NCBI GenBank assembly: GCA_002050435.1
Contig: MWYV01000042.1
Location: forward strand, 22,014-86,013
Origin: Chitinophagales bacterium 33-2
GTDB taxonomy: Bacteria; Bacteroidota; Bacteroidia; Chitinophagales; Chitinophagaceae
Direction of reading: 5' to 3'
DNA: 64,000 nt
Shown: one piece after another, positions 9,601 to 19,871 of the stretch
How positions within the stretch are numbered: position 1 is the stretch's first letter
Layout of the letters: each line of letters starts with the position of its first letter
Made by a program: the position numbers and the translations under genes
The notes under the pieces: generated by a model
The model's input: the letters and a program-made list of their open reading frames with translations, nothing else
Databases searched by the model: none
What the model was told of the DNA's origin: nothing

Positions 9601-10398
9601 ATCATTCCTGTTGTTCCCTGCAGATTTTACAATAAGATAATAAGGAGCGTTATAAGCAATAGAATCCCATAACTGGGCTTCTGAATTATAATAACCAAAA
9701 TTGCGGTCTTCGTTTTCGCCTACAGCTCCATGAAATTCCCACCTGGTAAGGGAAGAATTATAGCTCCAGCCGGTAATGGATCCATAAGAGTGATTTGAAA
9801 CAAGCAGGGAAGCTGCCTTTCCAAACATCTCACTTACATGATTATTGAAATCATAAGCCACAATGCCCTGGATTCCATGCGCCATTCCTTTTGAGTTAGG
9901 ATTAATTCCAGTAGCCATCATGGTTCCGGCAACGTGCGTGGCATGGTCACTGTTACTTGCTGCACCATCCAGCTGCACTACGCGGTTGATCAGCTCTTTG
10001 TGAGTAGCTCTCACTCTACCGCCGTCCCAAATTGCCATCTTGTCCTTTACATTGGCAGAAGAACCCGAAAGATTCAAACCACTGCTTCCACCAGCCCAAA
10101 GGTGATTCACACCTATGGTATTGGCTGCGGTTACATTTGATTCAGTAGCCAGGTAAATTGGCGACCCGTCGGGACGGACTCCTACAAGAAAAGCAATATT
10201 GCCGTTGCCGGTAGTAAAGCTGGGTGCCCAGCCTTTTTCTTCAGCCAATTGAAGGGCAAGTTTAAAGTTGGCGATTTCTTTTTGAGAATGGGCCTGTGCG
10301 GTATTTTGTAAAACAAGTTCTTTTGTTCTTGTCTGAGCAAATACGGCAATTGAAAATACCTGGAATGCGAGCGCAGTCAGGACAATTTTTTTAATCAT
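6667..10398 (-). CDS. Secreted S8 (subtilisin-like) serine peptidase with CARDB/Ig-like modules and T9SS type A tail
   Basis: A 1243-residue exported protease. The signal peptide ends near residue 21 (VFAQ). The catalytic triad of family S8 is complete: Asp125 (IWDGG), His152 (HATHVAGT) and Ser375 (GTSMSAP), with oxyanion Asn262 (SAGNN). A jelly-roll-like domain follows the catalytic domain, then a GEVED-type module (T-x-x-Cys-x-V-Y-A-N-G-E-T-Q-D-Y near residue 700), a CARDB-like domain (NNACENPSQFVTVKIKNNG) and Ig-like segments. The last ~75 residues are a type A sorting domain (PNPNKGSF, GLYVISV, ending KIVVE). A terminator follows directly. A surface or extracellular degradative role is inferred; the substrate is unknown. 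Confidence 0.93.
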   Translation of the reverse strand: MIKKIVLTALAFQVFSIAVFAQTRTKELVLQNTAQAHSQKEIANFKLALQLAEEKGWAPSFTTGNGNIAFLVGVRPDGSPIYLATESNVTAANTIGVNHLWAGGSSGLNLSGSSANVKDKMAIWDGGRVRATHKELINRVVQLDGAASNSDHATHVAGTMMATGINPNSKGMAHGIQGIVAYDFNNHVSEMFGKAASLLVSNHSYGSITGWSYNSSLTRWEFHGAVGENEDRNFGYYNSEAQLWDSIAYNAPYYLIVKSAGNNRNDNGPAVGATFWRRDASNTWVSAPRPEGISSNDSYGIISTYGTAKNMLTIGAVNGLVNGYQGAFGVSTSSFSSWGPTDDGRIKPDLVSMGVSLNSTFATHDSAYATISGTSMSAPNVTGAMLLLQEYYSQLNQGAFMRASTLKAVAIHTADEAGFFAGPDYTFGWGLVNANKAANVIKSKNLGSHRIMENVLNNGQTFTTNIVADGPLTFTLVWTDPKGTVITSNILNNPELKLVHDLDMRVTKATTTFSPWILDPANPSSQATTGDNFRDNVEKININGAVAGETYTITINHKGNLQRGSQAYSLIISGVGGPVYCASGATSSTGARIDSVSFGGIAKQNPAGCTTYTNHTSVTGSVQPAQVLPIFVALNSCDAGTANKIAKVFIDWNANGSFDDAGELVATSNVIAGNGSFTANVTAPGNISVGNSTTMRIVMVETSDASTVTSCGVYANGETQDYTISFTAPANDMIITAVEGPKNNACENPSQFVTVKIKNNGTTAKTNIPVALEIKNGTTVVSTITGMFTGTIAAGATVNYTFQTPYNNQAGNTYTFKATVSDPADQVTSNDVFETNVSIAQNPPAPAAGGVICGSTAMMKVTNPVGGAHYFWYADAASNTPFATGVSATTTSIPANNTFFVGSGARGTVGLSSKSAFAGGGSYVSTTDLTTSNYMRYTSAVPLVLETAKLYIKQGGKINFIVGTLSGTTVNVISTTTIDVYPTSSNPSGGNQPNDPNDVGAEYLLNLSLPAGDHVILVQTLGDANIFRNDNLTGNPYPYSIPGIISFTGNSAGTNFQNFYFYLYNMKIRTTGCISPKTTVVTSVAPVPTITQAGDSLMSSIAVGNQWYLNNISLNGANGQKYKPLASGNYTVRVSDSYGCEMTSTVFNFIGTSVVNLPSSEIGLTVSPNPNKGSFVLRFNVEKRDDLKIEMFNIQGQNVMSKSYSRFQGLFTEQMNIRNIAAGLYVISVRHGNKVYHSKIVVE

Positions 10399-10456
10399 AA
10401 AGGTTAATAAGTTGATGGCAGACGATTAAATCCCTCTTAGGGTTCACTAAAATAGA

Positions 10457-10464
10457 TACTTTCG
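10457..10464 (+). promoter_or_regulatory. Bacteroidota-type -7 box (TACTTTCG)
   Basis: A near match to the TAnnTTTG -7 element read by the Bacteroidota primary sigma factor, 16 bp before the ATG at 10481. No clear -33 TTTG is visible. Such a short leader fits this phylum. Confidence 0.35.
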
Positions 10465-10480
10465 TTATTAAATTACTATT

Positions 10481-10945
10481 ATGAAGGCAATTTTTGGGTT
10501 ATTTTACATTTACCTGATGATTACAGGCTGCTGTTCAAGTAATAACATTCAATCACTTAACAACATGCAACAGGGAATCAAAGGGCAGGTAGCTGAACTC
10601 ACTGGAAATCAAATGCCTTCTCCCGAAAGGGAACCCGCACCCCCAAAAGGGATAAAGACCCGCATTTATATCTATGAAGCAACCAGCCTCAACCAGGTAG
10701 ATGCTACGGGCAGTGAACCATTTTACCGTGCCATCCGGTCGAATTTTATAAAATCGATTGTTTCCGACAAAAATGGGTTTTTTGCTACGGACCTTCCTCC
10801 GGGAAAATATTCCCTTTTTACAAAAGTAGATGACCTTTATTATGCCAATAGTTTTGATGGAAACAACATCATTGCACCGGTGCAGGTATCAGCCAATACC
10901 ATTTCTGAAGTTAACATAATCATAAGCGCCAAAGCCGCATTTTAA
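10481..10945 (+). CDS. Small lipoprotein with a carboxypeptidase-regulatory-like fold
   Basis: A 154-residue protein with a lipobox (I-T-G-C, Cys17) after a short hydrophobic segment, so membrane anchoring through a lipidated Cys is expected. The rest resembles a CarboxypepD_reg-like beta sandwich: a G-Q-V opening strand, a central SDKNGFFATDLPPGKYSL segment (the usual 'D-x-x-G-x-F-x-x-x-L-P-x-G-x-Y' pattern) and a final I-x-V strand. No enzyme activity is implied. It is transcribed away from the neighbouring protease gene and lies 45 bp before mfd, which has its own -7 box. Function unknown. Confidence 0.72.
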   Translation: MKAIFGLFYIYLMITGCCSSNNIQSLNNMQQGIKGQVAELTGNQMPSPEREPAPPKGIKTRIYIYEATSLNQVDATGSEPFYRAIRSNFIKSIVSDKNGFFATDLPPGKYSLFTKVDDLYYANSFDGNNIIAPVQVSANTISEVNIIISAKAAF

Positions 10946-10957
10946 TAAGCGGAAAGT

Positions 10958-10965
10958 TATCTTTG
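10958..10965 (+). promoter_or_regulatory. -7 box for mfd (TATCTTTG)
   Basis: An exact TAnnTTTG match 25 bp upstream of the mfd start codon, in the 45-bp spacer after the lipoprotein gene. The -33 partner is not evident. Confidence 0.5.
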
Positions 10966-10990
10966 CCGCCCTTAATACGGGAGACGGTTA

Positions 10991-13900
10991 ATGAGTTGCA
11001 GCGCCTTACTGGAAAAGTATTTTGAATCCCCCCTGGTACATCAGCTCCGGGACAGGCTTTCTTTACCCCAACCGCAACAGGGCTATCTTAAAAACCTTCA
11101 GGGCAGTTCATCTCAATTTCTGGCTTCGGCAGTTTTTCTGCATGCTTCATGTGATCATCTGAACCATGTTATTATTTGTAATGATGAAGAGGACGCCGCT
11201 TATTTTCATAATTCGGTTGAAAACCTAACGCAGGCACTGAATGTATTTTATTTTCCCTCTTCCTATAAAAACAGGAAAAATTTTCGCCTCCTCAACTCTT
11301 CCCATATCATGCTGCGCACGGAAGCGCTCACGAAATTTTCAACACCAACCGGAAAAAGATCCGGGGCAATTATTACTTATCCGGAAGCACTGTTTGAAAA
11401 AGTGGTGGTTTCAAATGCTATTTCTTCAAACATCATTTCAATAAAAACCGCAGACGAAATCAATCCCGATGCTCTTTTCAAGAAGCTGGTGGATTATGGT
11501 TTTGAAAGAACGGATTTTGTTTATGAACCCGGTCAGTTCGCCGTACGAGGTGGCATCATTGATATTTATTCTTTTGGAAATGAAAAGCCTTACCGAATTG
11601 AACTTTTTGGCAATGATGTGGATTCTATCCGGATCATTGACCCCGAAACCCAATTGAGTGAAAGGCGCCTGCTTCACGTGAACATCATTCCGAATGTAGA
11701 TACACAGTTTGATGATGCAGACAAGGTTTCCATCCTGGAATTCCTTTCTCCCAACACGGTTTTCTGGGTGCAGGACGCAGTTTTTTTAAAAGAGCGATTG
11801 TTAACGGCAGCCGAGGACCTTCAGCATTTTTTACGATTGATGGACGACAAGTCTAAAGGTCGAGAAGAAGAGCAGGAAGACAAAATGATCAAAAAAGGGC
11901 TGAACCCTGAAGAATTTGTTGATCCGGAAATATTTTTTGAACAACTCTCTCATAAGCACCTGCTGCATTTTGGAAATAAACCTGAAAACGCAGGATATGA
12001 AATTGAATTTCATACAAGGGAACAACCCGCATTCAACCGGCAATTCGATCTACTGATCAATGACCTGAAATCCTGGGAAGCCAAAGGTTTCCAGTTGCAT
12101 CTTTTTGCAGAAAATCCAAAGCAGCACGAAAGGCTGTATACCATTTTCCAGGACCTGAAAGAAGCCATTACTTTCACACCTATTGCTACTTCTATTCATG
12201 AAGGGTTTATTGATGAAGACCTGAAAATGGTTTGTTATACCGACCACCAGATCTTCCAGCGTTACCATAAATACAAGGTGAAGCAGGCCTATAATAAAAA
12301 CAAGGCTTTAACCCTCAGAGCCCTGCGCGAATTGCAGCCGGGCGACTTTGTAACCCACATAGACCACGGTGTTGGTGTGTACAGCGGGCTTCAGAAAATT
12401 GAAGCCAATGGAAAATTGCAGGAAGCGGTAAGGATCATTTACAAAGACAGCGACATTCTTTATGTCAACATCAATTCACTGCATAAGATCGCGAAATATA
12501 CAGGCAAGGAAGGCACAGTTCCTAAAGTAAATAAACTTGGAAGCGATGTCTGGAACAAACTGAAAGAAAAAACCAAGACAAGAGTAAAGGAAATTGCAAT
12601 TGACCTGATCAGACTTTACGCGCAAAGAAAGACGCAAACAGGCTTTCAGCATACACCGGATAATTACATGCAGACGGAACTGGAGGCCTCTTTTATTTAC
12701 GAGGATACGCCCGACCAGAGCAAGGCCACTGCAGACGTGAAAAAGGATATGGAGTCCGCATCACCGATGGACCGACTGGTTTGTGGTGACGTTGGATTTG
12801 GTAAAACAGAGATTGCCGTGCGTGCTGCTTTTAAAACTGTAGTTGATGGAAAACAGGCTGCCATTCTGGTGCCAACTACCATTCTTGCCTTTCAGCACTA
12901 TAAAACTTTTACTGAACGTTTGAAGGATTTTCCGGTAACAGTAGACTATGTGAACCGGTTTAAATCATCAAAAGAAAAAAAACTCACTTTACAAAAACTC
13001 GAAGAAGGAAAGATCGATATCATCGTGGGCACACATGCCATTCTTGGTAAAGATGTAAAGTTCAAAGACCTGGGCTTGCTGATCATTGATGAAGAGCAAA
13101 AGTTTGGAGTAGCACATAAGGAAAAAATCAAATCACTTCGAACAAACGTTGATGCACTTACATTAACTGCAACACCCATTCCGCGCACTTTACAATTCAG
13201 CCTAATGGGGGCACGCGATCTTTCCATCATCAATACGCCACCGCCCAACCGCCAGCCTATTCAAACTGAAGTGCGGGTTTTCCAGGAAGATTTTATTCGT
13301 GATGCCATATATTTTGAAACAGAAAGAGGAGGACAGGTATTCTTTATTCATAACCGCGTACAGGGCCTCCCGGAAATGTCGGCGTTGATACAGGGACTTT
13401 GTCCGGACCTGAGTATTGGTTATGCGCACGGCCAGATGGAGGGACATGAACTGGAAGAAAGGATCATGGACTTTATTGAAAAGAAGTATGACGTACTGGT
13501 TTGTACCAATATAGTTGAAAGCGGGGTGGATATCCCGAACGTAAATACCATCCTTGTAAATAGTGCCCACCAGTTTGGACTGAGTGATCTTCACCAGTTA
13601 AGAGGAAGAGTGGGAAGAAGCAATAAACGTGCGTTCTGCTATTTGCTTGCGCCTCCAATGAGCACACTTCCCAATGATTCACGCAAAAGATTACAAACAC
13701 TGGAGCAGCATAGTGAACTCGGAAGTGGATTCCAGATCGCCATGCGCGACCTTGATATCCGCGGTGCAGGAAACTTGCTGGGTGGGGAACAAAGTGGGTT
13801 CATGGCTGAAATAGGATTTGAAATGTACCAGAAGATCCTTGAAGAAGCCGTTCGGGAATTGAAACGATCGCAATTTAAATACCTCTTTAAAGAGGAGATA

Positions 13901-14407
13901 TCCAGGCAGGATGATTTTGTACAGGATTGTACCATTGATACCGATCTTGAGATCCTGATCCCGGATTTTTATGTTGAAAATATTACGGAGAGGCTATCAC
14001 TGTATTCAAGACTGGACAACTGTTCATCGGAAGAAGAATTGCAGGCCATGGAAAAGGAGATCACAGACCGCTTTGGAGCCTTGCCTGCGCAGGTCAGGGA
14101 ACTTTTTATTACAGTAAGATGCCGTAAACTGGCAGTGGAAATGGGTTTTGAAAGACTGATCCTGAAAAACGAATTGCTGAAATGTTATTTCATCAACAGG
14201 CATGATTCGCCCTATTTTGAATCGGAAACCTTTAAAAGGATCCTGGATTATTTGCAGACAGGTACCAACAAGGCAAAACTCAAACAGGCAGGTAAATATT
14301 TTTATATTGTTGTGGATCCGGCAAAGGATATGCAGGATGCCTTTAGTTTTTTACAAAGAATGCACAAAGATGTGGCTGAAAGGCCTAAAGCAGGAGCTGT
14401 AATGTAG
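10991..14407 (+). CDS. mfd: Transcription-repair coupling factor
   Basis: Mfd removes RNA polymerase stalled at DNA lesions and recruits UvrA. The 1138-residue length and domain order fit: UvrB-like N-terminal region (about 1-340), CarD-like RNAP-interacting domain starting near residue 448 ([14 protein letters not shown]), then the RecG-like translocase. Walker A GDVGFGKT is at 599-606, the DEEQ box at 700-703, motif [11 protein letters not shown] follows, and the arginine-finger motif QLRGRVGR lies in the second helicase lobe. A C-terminal TRCF domain ends the protein. A TATCTTTG -7 box lies 25 bp before the ATG. The next gene starts 57 bp downstream without a clear terminator. Confidence 0.98.
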   Translation: MSCSALLEKYFESPLVHQLRDRLSLPQPQQGYLKNLQGSSSQFLASAVFLHASCDHLNHVIICNDEEDAAYFHNSVENLTQALNVFYFPSSYKNRKNFRLLNSSHIMLRTEALTKFSTPTGKRSGAIITYPEALFEKVVVSNAISSNIISIKTADEINPDALFKKLVDYGFERTDFVYEPGQFAVRGGIIDIYSFGNEKPYRIELFGNDVDSIRIIDPETQLSERRLLHVNIIPNVDTQFDDADKVSILEFLSPNTVFWVQDAVFLKERLLTAAEDLQHFLRLMDDKSKGREEEQEDKMIKKGLNPEEFVDPEIFFEQLSHKHLLHFGNKPENAGYEIEFHTREQPAFNRQFDLLINDLKSWEAKGFQLHLFAENPKQHERLYTIFQDLKEAITFTPIATSIHEGFIDEDLKMVCYTDHQIFQRYHKYKVKQAYNKNKALTLRALRELQPGDFVTHIDHGVGVYSGLQKIEANGKLQEAVRIIYKDSDILYVNINSLHKIAKYTGKEGTVPKVNKLGSDVWNKLKEKTKTRVKEIAIDLIRLYAQRKTQTGFQHTPDNYMQTELEASFIYEDTPDQSKATADVKKDMESASPMDRLVCGDVGFGKTEIAVRAAFKTVVDGKQAAILVPTTILAFQHYKTFTERLKDFPVTVDYVNRFKSSKEKKLTLQKLEEGKIDIIVGTHAILGKDVKFKDLGLLIIDEEQKFGVAHKEKIKSLRTNVDALTLTATPIPRTLQFSLMGARDLSIINTPPPNRQPIQTEVRVFQEDFIRDAIYFETERGGQVFFIHNRVQGLPEMSALIQGLCPDLSIGYAHGQMEGHELEERIMDFIEKKYDVLVCTNIVESGVDIPNVNTILVNSAHQFGLSDLHQLRGRVGRSNKRAFCYLLAPPMSTLPNDSRKRLQTLEQHSELGSGFQIAMRDLDIRGAGNLLGGEQSGFMAEIGFEMYQKILEEAVRELKRSQFKYLFKEEISRQDDFVQDCTIDTDLEILIPDFYVENITERLSLYSRLDNCSSEEELQAMEKEITDRFGALPAQVRELFITVRCRKLAVEMGFERLILKNELLKCYFINRHDSPYFESETFKRILDYLQTGTNKAKLKQAGKYFYIVVDPAKDMQDAFSFLQRMHKDVAERPKAGAVM

Positions 14408-14464
14408 GCGCCACCTACCATTTACCCATTATTTTTTATACTTTTAAGTTTCCAATAAATATCC

Positions 14465-17400
14465 ATGAAACTGAACCTGAAGCTTTTGCTGGCCGTTCTG
14501 GCCCTGAGTTTTTCTACTGCTTTTGCGCAACAGGATTATTCCATCCATTTCAGGCACGGTGCCGTACTGCCCGAATCCAACATCAGGCCCTCATTTATTG
14601 ACAGTTTCAACCAGCAGGTATTCGGACTTCACCAAAAGGGTTTTGCCGTACTGCAATTTTATAACACACCTGCTGAAACAGATAAAAAAAAGCTTTCAGC
14701 CTATGGAGTGGACCTGCTTCATTTTATTTCCAACAGCGCTTATACTGTTAGCATATCAAAGGCATTATCCATTGAAGTATTATCAACAACTGGTGTACGT
14801 GCTGTTTTTGTTCTTTCACCAAAATATAAGATGGATGCATTTCTGGCAAATGAAAAAATTCCCCTCTGGGCCATCAAAAAGAACGGTTCTGTTGATGCAC
14901 TATTGAGTTTTCCGAAAACATTTTCTGTTGCAGAAGTGCTTTCAGAACTGCGGAAAATAAATGTTGAAGTATTATCCATCGATCAACAGGCTTATCGAAT
15001 TATTGCGATTCGAGTTCAGGTTCCTAAACTGGAAGAACTGGCAGCGCTCCCCTTTGTTGAATATGTGCAGGTGGCACCTCCTGCCGACCAGATTCTGAAC
15101 GGGAACAGTATGGCAGGCAGCAGGGCCAATGTGCTCAACCTGCCGCTGGCAGAAGGTGGTAGAGGCCTGAATGGCGAAGGCGTGGTGGCAGGAGTAGGAG
15201 ATAACGCTGATGTTCAAACGCATTTTGATTTTGCAGGCCGGTACATCAACCGTTCACCCACCGGGGCAGCTAATCATGGTCACCATGTTTCTGGAACTTT
15301 AGGTGGAGCGGGAAACATATATGAACAGTACAAGGGGTATGCACCAAAAGCCACCATCCTCACACAGGCTTTCTCTGGCATACTTAGAAATGCTGCAAGT
15401 TATGTGCAGGATTATGGAATGGTGATCACCAACAATTCTTATGGAAATATTATTGACTGCTCGTACCATGGTTTTTACGACCTGCTTTCCAGGGCTCTTG
15501 ACCAGATGGCTTTTGATCATCCATATCTCACCAATGTGTTTGCTGCAGGAAACAGCGGACATATTACCTGTTCTCCTTTTATGCCAGGTTTTAGAACTGT
15601 GTTAGGAAGTTATCAGTCCGCAAAAAATACCATCGGCGTCGGCGCAACCAACGATACGGGTGAAGTGGCTTTTTTCAGTAGCCGCGGACCAGTGATGGAT
15701 GGAAGGCTTAAGCCGGATATTACTGCAATGGGGCAGGGCGTTGTTTCTACCTGGTCGAATAATAATTACTCAAATAATAATGGAACCAGCATGGCAGCAC
15801 CCGGTGTTTCGGGGGGACTTGCACTGTTATACCAGCGTTACAGGCAGCTTCATGGCGGTGCCAATCCGAAAAATGGTTTGGTGAAGGCCCTTCTTTTAAA
15901 TGGAGCCACCGATAAAGGCAATGAAGGTCCGGATTATAAAAATGGTTTCGGGTGGATGAATCTGTTGAGAACCGTGGAAATGATGGAAAAGAACTGGTTC
16001 TTTACCAGCAGTGTTGCACATGCGGCACAGGTAAATCATACCATTACTGTTCCACCCAATACAGTTCAACTGAAAGTAATGCTGTACTGGAACGATCCTG
16101 CGGGATCGATGTTAAGCAGCAAAGCACTTGTAAATGATCTTGACCTGCAGGTGCTCACCCCTTCATCCCAGACCGTGTTACCACGCATCCTGGATTCTTC
16201 CATGCTGAATGTAAATAATATAGCAATTACTGGTGTTGATGTGTTGAATAATAACGAACAGGTTACTATCAATCAGCCTGTTGCGGGTACCTACACCATC
16301 CGGATCAATGGAACCGCGATTAATGAAAATCCTTCGCAGGAATATTTTATTGCTTATGACCTGGTGCCAGTGCAACTTGCACTGACCAATCCCACACAGG
16401 GTAGCAAACTGTTACCATCAGGTGTTACAAAGATCAATTGGGAAGCCAATGGTTTGAATGCTGGTTTGGCTGATATTGAATTATCTACTGATGATGGCGC
16501 AACATGGTCACCCATTGTAGCCGGCATTGATGTGAACCGTGGTTTTTATTCATGGACAACACCTGCAATCACTTCTGATAAAGCAAGGGTCAGGATTACA
16601 AAACAGGGAACCGGAGAAACCTCTGTTTCTGGTCCTTTCATTATTATTGGCATGCCTGCCTTGACTTTGGATGCTGTTCAATGCGAAGGCTATATTAAAT
16701 TGAACTGGACAGCCGTTGCAGGGGCCACCGATTATGAAGTGATGCAACTGGTGGGTGATGATATGAAAACAATTTTCACTACAGCTTTGAACAGTTATAC
16801 TTTCAGTGGCTTATCAAAAGACAGCAATTATTTGGTAACGGTACGACCAAGGATCAATGGTAAACCAGGATTAAGGGGTCCCGCCATCATTCGTAAACCA
16901 GATAATGGAAGTTGTGCAGGCAATATTTCTGATAATGATCTTAAGATCGATGCAGTTGTGGCACCTTATTCAGGAAGGTTGCAAACTTCCACGGCTCCCG
17001 GTGGGGCTTCGGTGGTTTCGGTGAGAATAAAAAATTTGGATGATGTAGCCGTAAATAATTTTTCTGTCAGTTACTCCATCAATGGCGGTATATGGCAAAC
17101 AGAAAACAATACAGCTGTATTGGCAGGGAGCGCCCTTTATCTCCATGATTTTTCAACCACAGCAGATCTTTCCGCGCCAGGTAATTACCTCTTACGAGTT
17201 GCTGTCAACAACCAGGCAGGCGATCCAGTTTCAAAAAATGATACATTAAGTGTTCTGGTAAGAACGCTGGCCAATGACCCAATTAACCTGTCAACGCCTT
17301 TTACGGATGATATGGAAACCGCCAACAGTTTGGTGTATATGAAAGACACGGTTGGTTTATTTGGATTGGAGCGCTATGATTATACCAAAAGCGCTGCCAT

Positions 17401-19822
17401 TGGAAGGTTAAGGACTTTTGTAAATACAGGCATTGCACATTCGGGTTCAAAAGCATTGACACTGGACAGTGAGAGAAACCTTTCGTCGGGTAATACAAAT
17501 TACCTTACTGGTACTTTTCACCTGGGGAATTACCAGGTGGGCACCCATGATCTCCGGCTTGATTTCAGGTTCCTGAATCATGGACAAAAAGATCATGCAC
17601 AAAACAGGGTTTGGATAAGAGGAAGTGATATGGATCCATGGATCGAAGTGCTTGACCTGTTTGCGCAACAGAACAGCCCCGGAACGTATAAAAAATCTGA
17701 GAGCATCGAGCTTTCCAATATACTTGCAGCTGCTTCACAACAGTTCAGCAGCAGTTTCCAGGTGCGTTGGGGACAACACGGCACTACATCTGCCAGTGAT
17801 CGCTGGACGGGTGCGGGTTATAGTTTTGATGATGTAAGAATTTATCAGGTGACCGACGATATGCAGCTGCGTTCCATAGATGCTCCCACGCAAACGGATT
17901 GTGGAATGGGAAGTGGCAGTGTGGTAAGTGTAACGGTAAGGAATACATCCAATGTTAGTTTATTTAATATTCCTGTTCGGTATAAGATCAATAACGGAAA
18001 CTGGATCAGTGAAACAATTGGTTCTGTTCCCGCACAAACCAATCTTCAATATCATTTTACTGCAACTGCCGATCTTTCTGCTTTCGGTGTTTATACCATT
18101 GTTGCCCTTGTAGATCTTGCATCAGATAATTTCAGCGATAATGATACCCTTTCCGTGCAGGTAAGAAATCTTTCCATGATCACCAGTTATCCATACCTGC
18201 AAAATTTTGAAAACGGTGACGGGCAATGGTATACAGGTGGAACAAGATCCAGCTGGCAATATGGAACAATTGCATCTTATAAAATGAAATCTGCTGCAAG
18301 TGGAAGTAAAGCGTGGAAGACTTCTTTGAATACGGTGCATAATGCGAGTGAACAATCCTTTCTCTACTCTCCGTGTTTTAATACAACAGGGATGGCTGCT
18401 CCCACATTGAGCTTCAGTGTTTCACTTGATATTGAAGATTGCGGCAACACGATTTGCGATGCGGCATGGGTGGAATATTCTGCAGATGGTATTACCTGGA
18501 ATAAACTGGGTGCCAGTGGCAGCGGAACCAACTGGTACAACAAGGCTACTGCGCAGGTGTGGAGCCAGGAAAATTTTGTGCGCTGGCATGTGGCTACTAT
18601 TCCACTACCTGTAGGGCTGACAAAAATGCGCCTGCGGATTGTGTTTAAATCAGATGAAGGACTGGATCGCGAAGGCATTGCCATTGACGACATTCATATT
18701 TACGATAATGTTCATGGTATTTATGATGGGTTGACCATGACCACTCCCATATCTTCCAATGTATCAGGCAATAACTGGGTTGATTTTACTGAAGGTGGAA
18801 AACTGGTTGCATCCATTCATCCAAAAAATCAAAACCTGGGTACGACTTCAGTAAGCGCTTTTATATTCCAGGGAGCAGTAAGGTATACCAGCGATCAGTA
18901 TTATCACCACAGGAACCTGACCATTCAACCTGCACAAAAAAATCCGGCAGATTCAGTTAAGATCCGGTTTTATTTTCTGGATGCTGAAACCGACACTTTG
19001 GTTAAAGCTACGGGGTGTAATGGTTGTTTAAAAACGGAAAGTGCCTATAAACTTGGTGTTTCTAAATATTCCGACCAGGATCTTACTTTCGAAAACGGAA
19101 CGATCAGCGACAATCAACAGGGTTTATGGGCTTTTATCCAAAATAAAGACCTGGTCATCGTTCCTTTTGATAAAGGCTATTATGCTGAATTTTCAGTGAA
19201 CAGTTTTTCCGAATTCTGGTTAAGCAACGGAGGCTTCAGCACCATGAGCACCCTTCCTGTAAAATTAATGACCTTCACGGCTACTAAAAACGGGGCTGAT
19301 GTTTTATTGCAATGGAAAGTGGTTGCTGAGGATAATGTAAGCAGGTATGAACTGGAACTAGCCAGGGGTAACGACAATATGCTTTCAGGCAATTTTACAA
19401 AGATCGGCACTGTTAACAGCACCGGGAACTCCATTTCAGAAAAGCAATATACATTTCTGGATCAGCAGCCAGATAAACAGGGCGACCTATTTTACAGGAT
19501 GCGGATCGTGAATGAAGATGGAAGCTTTAGCTTTTCTCCTGTAAGAAAAATCAGTTTTGATGAGGCGCGGCTTTGGCAGGTCTATCCAAATCCTTCTGCA
19601 GGCTTGTTTAATTTATATTACCAGGCCAATGTCGGAGCGCAAGTAATGGTAAGCCTTTATGACGTAAAGGGAAGGCTGGTGAAGCAGGAGGTAAAATCGG
19701 GTAATGGCTTACCTCAAAAAATAGAGATCGATCTTTCTTCTGCTGCTTTTGCGAACGGTATTTACCTGCTGCAGGTAACAACCGGAGGTAAAACGAATTC
19801 CTTTAAGTTGTATAAACAATAA
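14465..19822 (+). CDS. Very large secreted S8 serine peptidase with multiple Ig-like modules and T9SS type A tail
   Basis: An exported subtilisin of 1785 residues. The signal peptide ends at about residue 21 (AFAQ). Residues ~25-205 look like an inhibitory propeptide. The S8 triad is Asp246 (VGDNADVQ), His271 (HGHHVSGT) and Ser442 (GTSMAAP), with oxyanion Asn363 (AAGNSGH). Beyond the catalytic domain lie an FN3-like module (around residue 740), two CARDB-like modules each followed by a jelly-roll, MAM-like segment with Cys pairs, and the terminal sorting domain (YPNPSAGLF ... GIYLLQVTTGGKTNSFKLYKQ-type end). A TATACTTTT box near 14435 may be its promoter. It ends in a strong bidirectional terminator. 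It probably acts at the cell surface; the substrate is unknown. Confidence 0.93.
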   Translation: MKLNLKLLLAVLALSFSTAFAQQDYSIHFRHGAVLPESNIRPSFIDSFNQQVFGLHQKGFAVLQFYNTPAETDKKKLSAYGVDLLHFISNSAYTVSISKALSIEVLSTTGVRAVFVLSPKYKMDAFLANEKIPLWAIKKNGSVDALLSFPKTFSVAEVLSELRKINVEVLSIDQQAYRIIAIRVQVPKLEELAALPFVEYVQVAPPADQILNGNSMAGSRANVLNLPLAEGGRGLNGEGVVAGVGDNADVQTHFDFAGRYINRSPTGAANHGHHVSGTLGGAGNIYEQYKGYAPKATILTQAFSGILRNAASYVQDYGMVITNNSYGNIIDCSYHGFYDLLSRALDQMAFDHPYLTNVFAAGNSGHITCSPFMPGFRTVLGSYQSAKNTIGVGATNDTGEVAFFSSRGPVMDGRLKPDITAMGQGVVSTWSNNNYSNNNGTSMAAPGVSGGLALLYQRYRQLHGGANPKNGLVKALLLNGATDKGNEGPDYKNGFGWMNLLRTVEMMEKNWFFTSSVAHAAQVNHTITVPPNTVQLKVMLYWNDPAGSMLSSKALVNDLDLQVLTPSSQTVLPRILDSSMLNVNNIAITGVDVLNNNEQVTINQPVAGTYTIRINGTAINENPSQEYFIAYDLVPVQLALTNPTQGSKLLPSGVTKINWEANGLNAGLADIELSTDDGATWSPIVAGIDVNRGFYSWTTPAITSDKARVRITKQGTGETSVSGPFIIIGMPALTLDAVQCEGYIKLNWTAVAGATDYEVMQLVGDDMKTIFTTALNSYTFSGLSKDSNYLVTVRPRINGKPGLRGPAIIRKPDNGSCAGNISDNDLKIDAVVAPYSGRLQTSTAPGGASVVSVRIKNLDDVAVNNFSVSYSINGGIWQTENNTAVLAGSALYLHDFSTTADLSAPGNYLLRVAVNNQAGDPVSKNDTLSVLVRTLANDPINLSTPFTDDMETANSLVYMKDTVGLFGLERYDYTKSAAIGRLRTFVNTGIAHSGSKALTLDSERNLSSGNTNYLTGTFHLGNYQVGTHDLRLDFRFLNHGQKDHAQNRVWIRGSDMDPWIEVLDLFAQQNSPGTYKKSESIELSNILAAASQQFSSSFQVRWGQHGTTSASDRWTGAGYSFDDVRIYQVTDDMQLRSIDAPTQTDCGMGSGSVVSVTVRNTSNVSLFNIPVRYKINNGNWISETIGSVPAQTNLQYHFTATADLSAFGVYTIVALVDLASDNFSDNDTLSVQVRNLSMITSYPYLQNFENGDGQWYTGGTRSSWQYGTIASYKMKSAASGSKAWKTSLNTVHNASEQSFLYSPCFNTTGMAAPTLSFSVSLDIEDCGNTICDAAWVEYSADGITWNKLGASGSGTNWYNKATAQVWSQENFVRWHVATIPLPVGLTKMRLRIVFKSDEGLDREGIAIDDIHIYDNVHGIYDGLTMTTPISSNVSGNNWVDFTEGGKLVASIHPKNQNLGTTSVSAFIFQGAVRYTSDQYYHHRNLTIQPAQKNPADSVKIRFYFLDAETDTLVKATGCNGCLKTESAYKLGVSKYSDQDLTFENGTISDNQQGLWAFIQNKDLVIVPFDKGYYAEFSVNSFSEFWLSNGGFSTMSTLPVKLMTFTATKNGADVLLQWKVVAEDNVSRYELELARGNDNMLSGNFTKIGTVNSTGNSISEKQYTFLDQQPDKQGDLFYRMRIVNEDGSFSFSPVRKISFDEARLWQVYPNPSAGLFNLYYQANVGAQVMVSLYDVKGRLVKQEVKSGNGLPQKIEIDLSSAAFANGIYLLQVTTGGKTNSFKLYKQ

Positions 19823-19850
19823 AAGCTGTTAACCTGGGTTAACAGCTTTT
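19821..19850. terminator. Bidirectional intrinsic terminator
   Basis: A perfect 14-bp inverted repeat (AAAAGCTGTTAACC and its complement, 19821-19834/19837-19850) with A-run and T-run on either side. It starts inside the stop codon of the 1785-aa protease and also serves the convergent 68-aa gene. Confidence 0.9.
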
Positions 19851-19871
19851 ATTTAATGTATTGAAGGATGA